Counted from the first letter of the stretch, positions 15,764 through 23,485 are shown. The stretch: 23,749 nt of DNA from DATKMS01 sp041497995 (GCA_041497995.1 JBGQHM010000061.1:1-23749), one strand, 5' to 3'. Notes: generated by a model not told the origin, from the letters alone. Made by a program: numbers and translations.

Positions 15764-17680
15764 GTGCGCGAAAAGCTCTACGCCTACCTGCTGGAGCGGC
15801 CGAGCGGGGCGACCGCACGGGAGCTGCTCGACCTCGTCTTCACGCAACCGGGCAGCGATCCGGAGTTCGGCCCGCGCTTTCTGCGCGGGCTGCTGGCGCC
15901 TGATGCACGCTTCGTCTGCCGCGAGGCGGAGGGCACCTGGCGCGTGCGCGTGCACGACGCACTCGCGCAGCCGCTGCGCGAGACGACCTTCGTCGTCTGC
16001 GATCTGGAGACCACCGGGATGGCTGCCAGCGCGGCGGGCATCATCGAGATCGGCGCAGCCCGCGTGCGCGGCGGGCGCGTGGTAGACGAGTTTCAGCAGC
16101 TCATCAACCCGGGCACCTGGCTCCCGCCGTTCATCACGCGACTTACGGGCATCGATGAGTCGATGCTCGCCACGCAACCTTCAATTGCGCAAGCGTGGCC
16201 GCGATTCGTAGACTTCTTGGGAACCGACGTGCTGGTAGCGCATAACGCGCGCTTCGATCTGGCCTTCCTCAATGCCGCCGCCGTTGCGTATCGCGGCACG
16301 GCACTCGGCAATCCGGTGCTGTGCACGCTCAAGCTGGCGCGCCGCCTCCTCCCCACTGTGAAGCGGCGCGGCCTCGATGCGCTCGCCAGTCACTTTGCCC
16401 TACCACTCACCGACCGGCATCGTGCCTTGGGTGACGTGCGCCTTACGGTCGAGGTCCTGTTTCATCTGCTGGAATCACTGGTGGCACGCGGCGTGACGCG
16501 CCTCGATCAGGTTCTCGATCTGCAGCATCACGCGCGCGACGGTCGCCGCTTCGAGTGCCCGTTGCCGCGCCACGCCGTGGCCGCACTTCCCGCCGCACCC
16601 GGCATCTACCATTTCCACGGCGCCGATGGGCGGCTCCTCTACATCGGCAAGGCGAAGAACCTGCGAGAGCGTGTCAGCAGCTATCTGAGCAACGCGGCGC
16701 ACCACTCGAACAAGACCCTCGACCTGATCCGCCACAGCCACAATGTGCGGGTGCAGATGGCGGGGTCCGAGCTCGAAGCTGCATTGGAGGAGGCGGAGGC
16801 AATCCGCCGTCATCAGCCACCGTACAACAAGCTGGGTAAGCACCTGCCGCGGATCGCCTTCCTCAAGCTCAGCGTGAGCGACACCTATCCGCGACTGTCG
16901 ATTGCGCGCAAGCTCGGTCCGGGCAAGGCACGCTACGTCGGACCGTTCCGTGGCCGGGAGGAAGCAGAGCGGGTTCTCGGCCTGCTGACGCGCTTGTTCC
17001 GTCTACGCACGTGCACCGGTCGCTTGCGGCCCGAGCCAACTGTGGCGCCATGCTTCCAAGGACAGGTCGGCGCATGCTCGGCACCGTGTGCAGCGCGGGT
17101 GTCCACGCTGCTGTATCAGCAGCAGGTGAATGACTGTCTGGCTTTGTTGGCAGGTGATGGCGCTGCTGCCGAGGCCGAGCTGATCCGCCGCCGTGAGGAG
17201 CACACCGAGGCGCTACGATTCGAAGCCGCCGCCAAGACGCATCACGATCTGCGGCTCCTGCACATGTTGCAGCGGCGGCAACGCATCCTCGGCTGGATGA
17301 CCGCGGAGCAGCGCTTCCTCGTGCTGCAGCCGGCGGCGGACCACCACCTCATCTTGGCGTACGTGGTCATCAGTGGGCGCCTCGCATTACGCGAGCGGCT
17401 CAGCGACGAGGCGCAGGTGGATGCGCTCGCGGCGCACCTTCGTGAATACTTGTCGCGGCCGGCGCGCACGACGGCCGACCCTGACGACGTGGACGGCACG
17501 ACGATCGTGGCCGCGTGGCTCCGCGACCGTGGAGAGACGGACGGGTGTGTCTTTCAGTTGAACGATGACAGCGTGCCCGCCACTCAGGTCGCTGAGTGGC
17601 GGGCCGCTTGCGCGTCGTTACTCGTGCCGGCGGCGCTCGTTGCGCCCGACGTGAACCTGCTGCAACCGGTTGCGACGTAG
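15764..17680 (+). CDS. DnaQ-like DEDDh exonuclease fused to UvrC-like GIY-YIG endonuclease
   Basis: This protein of 638 residues carries three parts. Residues about 72-240 form a DEDDh 3'-5' exonuclease: DLET (D80, E82), HNARFD (D165), and HRALGD (H219, D224). Residues about 275-360 form a GIY-YIG nuclease like that of UvrC or Cho: PGIYHFHGADGRLLYIGKAK, then NLRERV (R301), and a downstream glutamate-rich helix ending RRHQPPYN. A UvrC-like cysteine cluster follows (CTGRL..., APCFQGQVGACSAPC), which in UvrC relatives binds an iron-sulphur cluster. No RNase H-like UvrC nuclease or HhH domain is evident. Similar fusions are known in actinobacteria and elsewhere and are thought to act in nucleotide-excision-type repair. 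The start is GTG 15764. The 3' end overlaps the opposing gene by 63 bases. Confidence 0.88.
   Translation: MREKLYAYLLERPSGATARELLDLVFTQPGSDPEFGPRFLRGLLAPDARFVCREAEGTWRVRVHDALAQPLRETTFVVCDLETTGMAASAAGIIEIGAARVRGGRVVDEFQQLINPGTWLPPFITRLTGIDESMLATQPSIAQAWPRFVDFLGTDVLVAHNARFDLAFLNAAAVAYRGTALGNPVLCTLKLARRLLPTVKRRGLDALASHFALPLTDRHRALGDVRLTVEVLFHLLESLVARGVTRLDQVLDLQHHARDGRRFECPLPRHAVAALPAAPGIYHFHGADGRLLYIGKAKNLRERVSSYLSNAAHHSNKTLDLIRHSHNVRVQMAGSELEAALEEAEAIRRHQPPYNKLGKHLPRIAFLKLSVSDTYPRLSIARKLGPGKARYVGPFRGREEAERVLGLLTRLFRLRTCTGRLRPEPTVAPCFQGQVGACSAPCAARVSTLLYQQQVNDCLALLAGDGAAAEAELIRRREEHTEALRFEAAAKTHHDLRLLHMLQRRQRILGWMTAEQRFLVLQPAADHHLILAYVVISGRLALRERLSDEAQVDALAAHLREYLSRPARTTADPDDVDGTTIVAAWLRDRGETDGCVFQLNDDSVPATQVAEWRAACASLLVPAALVAPDVNLLQPVAT
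17575..17604 (-). terminator. Perfect 13-bp hairpin, candidate terminator of the minus-strand secreted-protein gene
   Basis: GCCCGCCACTCAG (17575-17587) and CTGAGTGGCGGGC (17592-17604) are exact reverse complements around a GTCG loop. On the minus strand it begins 13 nt after the stop of the FG-GAP gene (17618), where a terminator belongs. There is no T run after it, so it may work with Rho or simply protect the 3' end. It lies inside the exonuclease coding sequence (codons about 604-614). Confidence 0.6.
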
Positions 17681-20353
17681 CCACAAGGCCAGGGGCAGCA
17701 GCCAGAACAGCAGGACCTGAAAAGCGTCGGACCCCGGATCAACTGAACAGCCACCGCCACGGCTCAGGATGATCGTCGGTCCAAGAGGTGGTGTACTGGG
17801 CGTGAACGGAAAAAACGTCGGCGTCGGGTCGGGCGGCGCCGTGCACTCGAAGCGGTTGTTGATCGCGTCGAAGGCGCAGATCAGTGGGTCTTCGCAGTCT
17901 GTGTTAAACAAGCACGCCTCACCCTCGGGCAGAGGCGGCACACACGAGCCGGCAAAACCGTAGATGTCGCAGCGGTCCGGAGCCAGACAATCGGGCGTGT
18001 CGCAGCAGACGCCGGTGACCGGGTCGCAGGATGACCCATCAGGGCAATCCGGGTTGCTCGGATTGCACGCTATACCACCTCCAATTCTCATTGTCGGCGT
18101 ACGCGTCGGCGTCGGGATGTTCGTACAGTCGCCGAGCGAACCGGAGACTGTGCACGACTGGCCCGACGGACATGAGTCCGACGTACAGCACACGCGTTGG
18201 TCAGTGCTGCAGACGTAGCCGTCTGGGCACTGGTTCGAATTGCCGCACGGGGCTCCAGGGTTCCTCGGCGTCTGCGTCGGTGTCGGCGTTGCGGTCTTGA
18301 CCGCTGCACACTTGCCCTGGTTCGGGTCACAGTTGTCCGTGACGCAGTCGGTATCCTTGCCGCACTGATCGCCTATCCCTTTGCGAGTCGTGCACGTGCC
18401 GGTTGACCCGGTGATGTCGCAGCGTTGACCGGTCGGACACGACGCGGTTGCGCAGCAAATGCCGTCCACGCAGTTGGTTGACTGACATTGCGGCCCGCTC
18501 CCGCACGACGCGCCGGTCGGCTGGGGCGTGGGTGTTGCCGTTGGTGTCGGAGTCCGCGTCGGTGCGAGATTGCAGGTTCCGGCATGCCCCTGAGCGTTGC
18601 AGATCTGGCCGGTGGGACAGGTCTGCGAGAAGCAACAGACGAAATCGGTGCAGAAGCCTGACGTACACTGAGCGTCATCAGTGCAAGGCGTCCCTGGATC
18701 CGACCTCCCCGTACAATTGCCCGCGGACCCGGGGATGTCACAACGCTCCCCGCCGGGGCAGGTGATGGTCGTACAACATGTCCTGTCGACGCAGAAACCC
18801 GTGGTACATTGTGGTCCGTCGGTGCAGGGTGTGCCGGGGGTGCTCGGAGGCCCGCAATTGCCGGTGTTGCAGAACTCACCGTCCGGGCAGCTCGAGGTGC
18901 TGCAGCAAGCGCCATCCACGCAGAATTGCGATTCGCACTGTGACGGGTCTGTGCACGGATCGCCCATCGGATTTTTTGGATGGCACTGGCCCTCGAATCC
19001 GATGACGCTACAGAGCTCACCGGCGGGACACGACGGCGTTCCGCAGCAAGTGCGGTCGACGCAATTGCCTGACTGACATTGGCTCCCCAGCCGGCAGGTC
19101 TTGCCATTCGTTTTCGGGGGCGGGGCAACGCTGCGCAAAATCCGACTGGTTGCACCGGTGAACTCCGTCGTGGCGACGTCTGGACTGCCGTTGCCGTCGA
19201 AATCGCCGATGGCCATCTCGCGCGGCCCGAGGCCGATGAGCACTTGCGTACCGAAATCAAAGGTGCCGTCGCCGCGTCCGGCGAACGCGCTGATGAAGCC
19301 GGCAATGGTTTGATTGGTGCCGGTCGCTGCCGTACCGACAGAGACCACCAGATCGTTGAAGCCGTCGCCATCGAAGTCGGCGCTCTTGATATCGCGCGGC
19401 GTGCAGATGACCGGGATGAGTTGGATGTTTGGCGGACACGTCAGCTGGGCGCCCTGCTGGACCGTGAAGAACCCGGTTCCGATGGGCTTGTTGTCGGGGC
19501 CTGGTACCGTGTTGTTGATCAGGACAGAGATAGAGAACGCGGCGGCCGCGATGGGCGTGCTGTTGAGCACGGCGATATCGGGGACGCCGTCATCGTTGAA
19601 GTCGGCGACGGTCAGTGAGTTCGCGCCTTTGCCGACGAGAAAATTCGTGGGGACGGACGATTGGAACGAGCCGAGGCCGTTGTTGAGCAGGATCGCTACA
19701 TCGTCGACGCCGGAGGAGCCGGTTCGCACTACGGCGATGTCATCGAGGCCATCGCTGTTGAAATCAGCCGTGGCCACTGCCTTCGGGACCTTACCGACGT
19801 TAATGTTGGGCTGCGCGGCGAAGCCGCTGTTGCGACCGAGGTTGTAGAGGGTGGTGAGGGTGTTGGCGGTTCCGTTGGCGGTGACCAGGTCTGGGCCGTT
19901 CTTGTTGTCGAAGTTACCGACCGCTATGCGGACCGGGCCCTTGTTGTCGACCTTGAAGTTACCGGTCGGGTTGAACGTGCCATCACCGTTGCCGGCGAGG
20001 ATGAACACGCGGCTGAGAGTGACGTCGACTACCGCAATGTCCTGGTTGCGATCTCCATTGAAGTCGCCCGTGGCGATACCGCGCAGCGAGGCACCGACCT
20101 GACGCTCAATTGCCGACTGAAAGCTGCCGTCGGTCGATCCCAAGAGTACGCTGATCTTGTCAGCGATGGTGTTACTGATGGCCACATCGGAAATGCCGTC
20201 ATTGTTGAAATCCGCGGCGCTCGCGAACTGCGGACCCCGCGGTACGGAGAGCGGCGGTCCACCAATGAATACAATCTGCGCCAGACAGACGCTACGCAGT
20301 GGCAGAATCGCGCAGCCCACTACCAACAGCGTCGCACAGAACCCTCGTCTCAT
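17618..20353 (-). CDS. Secreted FG-GAP beta-propeller / cysteine-rich repeat protein with C-terminal sorting tail
   Basis: This protein of 911 residues starts with a signal peptide (MRRGFCATLLVVGCAILPLR, cleavage probably after LAQ). Residues about 47-395 hold seven FG-GAP/VCBS motifs of the ADFNNDGISDVAIS kind, with DxDxDG-like calcium loops, enough for one seven-bladed propeller. Residues about 430-850 hold seven complete and two partial cysteine modules. Their spacing is C-x5-C-x4-C-x4-CC-x4-C-x5-C-x7/8-C (QCxSGNCVDxxCC type), separated in places by Thr-Pro linkers such as PTRTPTPTATPTPQPT. The C-terminus is GGGCSVDP, a hydrophobic helix (LLFWLLPLALWL), then RRNR, resembling MYXO-CTERM-like or other Cys-type sorting signals. 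AAGGGAG supports ATG 20353. Its function is probably cell-surface adhesion or ligand binding (inference). The last ~20 residues extend past the expected arginine end. Confidence 0.85.
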   Translation of the reverse strand: MRRGFCATLLVVGCAILPLRSVCLAQIVFIGGPPLSVPRGPQFASAADFNNDGISDVAISNTIADKISVLLGSTDGSFQSAIERQVGASLRGIATGDFNGDRNQDIAVVDVTLSRVFILAGNGDGTFNPTGNFKVDNKGPVRIAVGNFDNKNGPDLVTANGTANTLTTLYNLGRNSGFAAQPNINVGKVPKAVATADFNSDGLDDIAVVRTGSSGVDDVAILLNNGLGSFQSSVPTNFLVGKGANSLTVADFNDDGVPDIAVLNSTPIAAAAFSISVLINNTVPGPDNKPIGTGFFTVQQGAQLTCPPNIQLIPVICTPRDIKSADFDGDGFNDLVVSVGTAATGTNQTIAGFISAFAGRGDGTFDFGTQVLIGLGPREMAIGDFDGNGSPDVATTEFTGATSRILRSVAPPPKTNGKTCRLGSQCQSGNCVDRTCCGTPSCPAGELCSVIGFEGQCHPKNPMGDPCTDPSQCESQFCVDGACCSTSSCPDGEFCNTGNCGPPSTPGTPCTDGPQCTTGFCVDRTCCTTITCPGGERCDIPGSAGNCTGRSDPGTPCTDDAQCTSGFCTDFVCCFSQTCPTGQICNAQGHAGTCNLAPTRTPTPTATPTPQPTGASCGSGPQCQSTNCVDGICCATASCPTGQRCDITGSTGTCTTRKGIGDQCGKDTDCVTDNCDPNQGKCAAVKTATPTPTQTPRNPGAPCGNSNQCPDGYVCSTDQRVCCTSDSCPSGQSCTVSGSLGDCTNIPTPTRTPTMRIGGGIACNPSNPDCPDGSSCDPVTGVCCDTPDCLAPDRCDIYGFAGSCVPPLPEGEACLFNTDCEDPLICAFDAINNRFECTAPPDPTPTFFPFTPSTPPLGPTIILSRGGGCSVDPGSDAFQVLLFWLLPLALWLRRNRLQQVHVGRNERRRHE

Positions 20354-20390
20354 GTAGAACTCCCTTACGGTGGTCGGCGCCAGGACCTAA

Positions 20391-20421
20391 GCCTTTTGAT
20401 CGTCCCCGTGTGCCTTTTGAT
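20391..20421. promoter_or_regulatory. Direct repeat GCCTTTTGAT in the leader of the secreted-protein gene
   Basis: GCCTTTTGAT occurs at 20391-20400 and 20412-20421, identical over 10 bases and 21 bp apart, two helical turns. It lies between the candidate promoter and the start codon on the minus strand (there ATCAAAAGGC). It is a candidate binding site for a dimeric regulator or part of a leader structure. Confidence 0.4.
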
Positions 20422-20442
20422 TCAACGATGCCAGGGTCTTAA

Positions 20443-20470
20443 TCTCTAACGGACACCAACTGTTTGTCAA
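20443..20470 (-). promoter_or_regulatory. Candidate promoter for the secreted-protein gene
   Basis: The minus strand has a perfect -35 TTGACA (20470-20465). The best -10 at a 16-bp spacing is TAGAGA (20448-20443), only 3 of 6 matches, so the assignment is weak. It would give a leader of about 85 nt containing the direct repeat. Confidence 0.3.
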
Positions 20471-20565
20471 ACGAAAATGCTGTGATGCAAAACGAATCGC
20501 GCGCAGGCAAGGGCGCATGCCGCTACGCAGGAAGTACTACGTTCGGTGCAGCCGAGAGCGGTGGG

Positions 20566-20853
20566 CTAGAGTAGTAGGAGCGGGATGAGAATGAGGCCGA
20601 GGGTGATCCCAACGACAAGTATGACGACCCCAACTTCCCCGATGCGGTCGGTCAGACTGGTCTCTTCACTCAACGGCACGGCGGGCCGCTCGATGCTCGT
20701 ATCGTCATCGATCTGCGCCGGTTCGCGCTGCCGTGAGGCGCAGCCGCCACCGAGGAAGAGGACGCCAGCGAGCGCCAGCAATAGGACCGTGAGACGCGCA
20801 GACGCGTCAGGCGTTGCCCATCTCGTCCGCCACACTCCGGCTGCTAGTGTCAT
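20566..20853 (-). CDS. Small lipoprotein-like membrane protein, function unknown
   Basis: This protein of 95 residues has a strong ribosome site (GGAAGGAG, 4 nt before ATG 20853). A hydrophobic N-terminal segment (LTVLLLALAGVLFLGGGCAS) ends in a lipobox-like GGGC, so Cys38 may be lipidated. A short acidic stretch follows (QIDDDTSIERPAVPLSEETS) and then a second hydrophobic helix at the C-terminus (VGVVILVVGITLGLILIPLL). It lies 40 bases downstream of tRNA-Ala on the same strand and may be co-transcribed with it. The same frame is open far upstream to 21810 through the tRNA gene, but only this last part is credible. No family recognised. Confidence 0.6.
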   Translation of the reverse strand: MTLAAGVWRTRWATPDASARLTVLLLALAGVLFLGGGCASRQREPAQIDDDTSIERPAVPLSEETSLTDRIGEVGVVILVVGITLGLILIPLLLL

Positions 20854-20893
20854 CGTACTCCTTCCACCGCGCGCCGTGAGGATAGAAGGAAGG

Positions 20894-20966
20894 TGGAGCT
20901 GAACGGAGTCGAACCGTCGACCTCCTGAATGCCATTCAGGCGCTCTCCCAACTGAGCTACAGCCCC
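20894..20966 (-). tRNA. tRNA-Ala (anticodon GGC)
   Basis: On the minus strand the acceptor 5' arm GGGGCTG pairs with 3' CAGCTCC, placing the alanine identity pair G3-U70. The D arm reads TAGCTCAGTTGGGAGAGC. The anticodon stem CCTGA/TCAGG encloses ATGGCAT, giving anticodon GGC. The T arm reads ACGG TTCGACT CCGT. The discriminator base is A. The following bases are CCT, so the terminal CCA is not fully encoded and must be added. A possible promoter lies at 20987-21015 (TTGCCG, 17 bp, TAGAGG). Confidence 0.96.
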
Positions 20967-21041
20967 ACAGCGGCAAGCGGATGCATCCTCTACCCGAAAT
21001 GGACCATGCCGGCAACACCCGACCACGGTCGGCGGCTTCCC

Positions 21042-21725
21042 CTATCGCGGCAGTGCGGCGCCGTTCGCCGCGGCTGGCCGGATGAGGCGCCACACCGGCG
21101 CACCGAGGCAGTCGAACGTTCCCGCGTCCTCGAAGCCATGGCGCGCATAGAACGACAGGTTCTGCTCCTTTGCGGTCTCCAGATAGATCGGCAGCGTCGG
21201 CGGCGACGCGCGGATCACCTGCTCCACCAACTGCGACCCCACGCCCTGGCTCTGATGGTCGGGATCGACCCCCAGCGTACGCAGGTAGGTGAACGGCTCC
21301 GGTGGTGCATGCGATGCGATGACTTGCGCGGCTTGGAAGCCGCGCACTGCAGTGCGCGCGCCGACGTGACACAGGCCACGCAGGGTGAACAGCGCATCGG
21401 AATGCTGTGCCAAGGGGAGCCGGGCGCGGGTCACCAAGACCACGCCCAGCGGCGCGCCAGCGGCGGCGACGATCCACGCGGGCTGGCGTCCGAGCGAATG
21501 GCCACGCACCGCGATGCGGAAGCTCCAGCGCATGCGCTCCTGCCGTTCGGGTGCGGGGCCGTCGCAGATCGCAATGACCAGCGGATCGTCGACGAAGGCC
21601 CGGGCCAGCAATGCGGCCACTTGGCGCTCGTCCTCCCACCGCAGCACCGCAATGGCAGGCGCACCCGGGCTCGACGGAGAGCCGGGGTGACCGGAGGCTG
21701 TCACCGGCCGCATCGCACGCCTCAC
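21042..21725 (-). CDS. GNAT-family N-acetyltransferase
   Basis: This protein of 227 residues has the GNAT fold, transferring an acetyl group from acetyl-CoA. Motif A is TYLRTLGVDPDHQSQGVGSQ, then LVEQVI, with the QSQGVG pyrophosphate loop. Motif B is LPIYLETAKEQNLSFYARHG. The N-terminal AIAVLRWEDERQVAALLARA resembles members that act on small molecules. The substrate is unknown. GTG 21725 overlaps the TGA of the upstream small membrane protein (GTGA), implying coupling; ATG 21713 is an alternative. Downstream, before tRNA-Ala, a short palindrome CCGACC/GGTCGG (21019-21032) may mark the transcript end. Confidence 0.85.
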   Translation of the reverse strand: MRRAMRPVTASGHPGSPSSPGAPAIAVLRWEDERQVAALLARAFVDDPLVIAICDGPAPERQERMRWSFRIAVRGHSLGRQPAWIVAAAGAPLGVVLVTRARLPLAQHSDALFTLRGLCHVGARTAVRGFQAAQVIASHAPPEPFTYLRTLGVDPDHQSQGVGSQLVEQVIRASPPTLPIYLETAKEQNLSFYARHGFEDAGTFDCLGAPVWRLIRPAAANGAALPR

Positions 21726-21940
21726 AGGCTATCTTCGTAGCGGTTGGCCACGAACAGTCCGGCCAGCAGCAGTGCCCCAACACCGACGACGCCGAGAGCA
21801 GTAGAGACAAAGTAGGGATAGACCATCAGCGCTACACCCACGATGGTCGGCGCTCCCCGTCGCTGACGCCGGCCGTAGAGGAAGACGGCACTGCCGATCA
21901 GGCTGAAGAGCCCTGACCACATGAGTAAGGTAGTATCCAT
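21722..21940 (-). CDS. Small conserved two/three-helix membrane protein
   Basis: This protein of 72 residues begins MDTTLLMWSGLFSLIGSAVF, followed by LYGRRQRRGAP, then TIVGVALMVYPYFVSTALGV and a third hydrophobic stretch (VGVGALLLAGLFV). I recognise this pattern, especially GxALMVxPYFVS, from small proteobacterial membrane proteins sometimes labelled amino acid transport protein without solid support. A basic cytoplasmic loop (GRRQRR) sits between helices. No clear Shine-Dalgarno sequence precedes ATG 21940. It overlaps the GNAT gene by 4 bases (GTGA), so the two are probably one transcription unit. Confidence 0.65.
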   Translation of the reverse strand: MDTTLLMWSGLFSLIGSAVFLYGRRQRRGAPTIVGVALMVYPYFVSTALGVVGVGALLLAGLFVANRYEDSL

Positions 21941-22068
21941 CAGGCACGCATACCGCGCCCGCTCCTTCTAGCTCCTCATTCGTCACACTTCAAAAGCACG
22001 ACGCGCGCAGGGCGGCACGTCTCGTCGGTCAGGCGGGGATCGTCGCGTCGCCTGCGGTGCCGCCGGAC

Positions 22069-23301
22069 TCAGCGCGCGTGCAGGCGAGGCCGCCGTGCTG
22101 CGGGCGTTGCGGCCGGCCGAGGTGGTTTCCCTGCTGGTAGCCGGAGCGGCACACACTCGAGAATCTCCAAGCCGTACCCCGGCAGGCTGACGAGGTTGCG
22201 CGGGAAGTTGCTGAGTAAGCGAATCTTGCGCACACCGACATCGCGCAAGATCTGTGCACCGATGCCGTACTCGCGGAAGTCGCGTTCTTGCGTCGTTGGG
22301 TCGGTGCTAGGCGTGCGGGCGCGGCGAGCTCCGGGCCGCCGTTTGCCGCTGGGCTGGACGATCTCCGCACCGCGCCCTTCCCGCCTGAGGTAGAGGATGA
22401 CGCCTTTGCCTTCCTTGGCGATCGCCTTCATCGCTTCGTGCAGCAGCGCGGCCGTGTCGCGCTCCGCCATACGGAACACATCGCCCGGCAGGAACTCCGC
22501 GTGGGCGCGAACGAGCACCGGCTCGTCTGCGCTGACATCACCCTTCACCAGCACCACGTGCTCTCCCTCGTCGACGTCGGTGTGATACACGAAGATCCGA
22601 AAGTCACCGCCGTAGCGGCTGCTGATCTTGGCTTCGGCCACCCGATGGACCAGCGAGTCGCAGCGCAAGCGGTATTGGATGAGATCGGCGACGGTGCAGA
22701 TCTTGAGCCCGTGCGTCGCGGCGAAGCGTTCGAGATCCCGGAGCCGGGCCATGCTGCCGTCGTCCTTCATGATCTCGCAGATCACCCCCGCCGGTTTAAG
22801 GTCCGCGAGGCGGGCCAGGTCGACGGAACCCTCCGTCTGCCCGGTGCGCACCAGCACACCGCCACGGCGCGCACGCAGCGGGAAGATGTGGCCTGGCACG
22901 ATCAGATCGTCGGGCCGGGCGTTCTCTCGAATCGCGGCCTGAATCGTCACGGCGCGGTCGGCGGCGGAGATGCCGTTGGTGATGCCGCGGCACGCATCGA
23001 TCGACACCGTAAACGCCGTGCCGAGCGGGGCGCGGTTTTCCGCTACCATCATGCCAAGCCCGAGCTCGCTGATCCGGTTTTCGGTGAGCGCCAAACAGAT
23101 CAACCCGCGCCCGTACTTCGCCATGAAGTTGATGGCTTCGGGCGTGACCTTGTCCGCCGCCATGCAGAGGTCGCCCTCATTCTCGCGGTGCTCGTCGTCC
23201 ATGAGGATCACCATCTTGCCGGCTCTAATGTCCGCGATGGCATCCTCGATCGGGCTGATCGGCCGCGGCCGCTTCTGCGGCTTGCGGAACGTGGTGAACA
23301 T
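22069..23301 (-). CDS. ribBA: 3,4-dihydroxy-2-butanone 4-phosphate synthase with degenerate GTP cyclohydrolase II domain
   Basis: This protein of 410 residues serves riboflavin synthesis. The N-terminal RibB domain (about 15-215) makes 3,4-dihydroxy-2-butanone 4-phosphate from ribulose 5-phosphate; its active-site motif DDEHRENEGD (35-44) and TAFTVSIDACRGITNGISAA are intact. Where many homologues have RxGHTEA, this has RTGQTEG (Q155), replacing a His thought to bind metal. The C-terminal half (about 225-385) aligns with RibA, but the zinc cysteines are gone: HSEC is HAEF (267-270) and LRCDCG is MAERDT (278-283). GTP cyclohydrolase II activity is therefore not expected. A poly-Arg/Pro insertion (GKRRPGARRARTPSTDPT) and tail are also unusual. 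GAGG 5 nt upstream supports ATG 23301. Confidence 0.9.
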   Translation of the reverse strand: MFTTFRKPQKRPRPISPIEDAIADIRAGKMVILMDDEHRENEGDLCMAADKVTPEAINFMAKYGRGLICLALTENRISELGLGMMVAENRAPLGTAFTVSIDACRGITNGISAADRAVTIQAAIRENARPDDLIVPGHIFPLRARRGGVLVRTGQTEGSVDLARLADLKPAGVICEIMKDDGSMARLRDLERFAATHGLKICTVADLIQYRLRCDSLVHRVAEAKISSRYGGDFRIFVYHTDVDEGEHVVLVKGDVSADEPVLVRAHAEFLPGDVFRMAERDTAALLHEAMKAIAKEGKGVILYLRREGRGAEIVQPSGKRRPGARRARTPSTDPTTQERDFREYGIGAQILRDVGVRKIRLLSNFPRNLVSLPGYGLEILECVPLRLPAGKPPRPAATPAARRPRLHAR

Positions 23302-23311
23302 GCCGCCTCGA

Positions 23312-23340
23312 TCTATAGCGTGGTGTCCCAGCTATGGCAA
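23312..23340 (-). promoter_or_regulatory. Candidate ribBA promoter
   Basis: On the minus strand TTGCCA (23340-23335, 5 of 6) and TATAGA (23317-23312, 4 of 6) are separated by exactly 17 bp. The -10 ends only 10 nt before the ATG, so the transcript would have almost no leader and would exclude an FMN riboswitch. No RFN-like sequence is seen in 23302-23485. Confidence 0.45.
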
Positions 23341-23485
23341 AGCACTCAGTTTGCGGCGGTACGGTGCGCCAACACTTGCGGCGCGAGACGAAACCAGGTG
23401 AATATACAATCGATGAATGTGGAAAACCCACTGCGCTTTTTCGAAGGACCGGCACACCCATGGTTTCGAAACGGGAGACAAGTTG

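Noticed and set aside
18061..19080. Tandem repeats that might be a CRISPR array
   Set aside because: The periodicity is that of cysteine modules within one protein, with diverged rather than identical repeats.
20371..20430. Possible cyclic di-GMP riboswitch upstream of the secreted-protein gene
   Set aside because: Some GGGACG and AAAGGC-like pieces occur, but the order and pairing of the known class do not fit.
19079..20449. Plus-strand frames across the secreted-protein gene
   Set aside because: They are antisense shadows of the FG-GAP repeats; apparent repetition comes from the repeats on the other strand.
20854..21810. Upstream extension of the small lipoprotein frame to 414 codons
   Set aside because: It passes through a tRNA gene and the GNAT gene; only the last 95 codons have a ribosome site and credible protein features.
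23302..23485. FMN riboswitch upstream of ribBA
   Set aside because: No RFN-like conserved blocks, and the candidate promoter leaves almost no leader.
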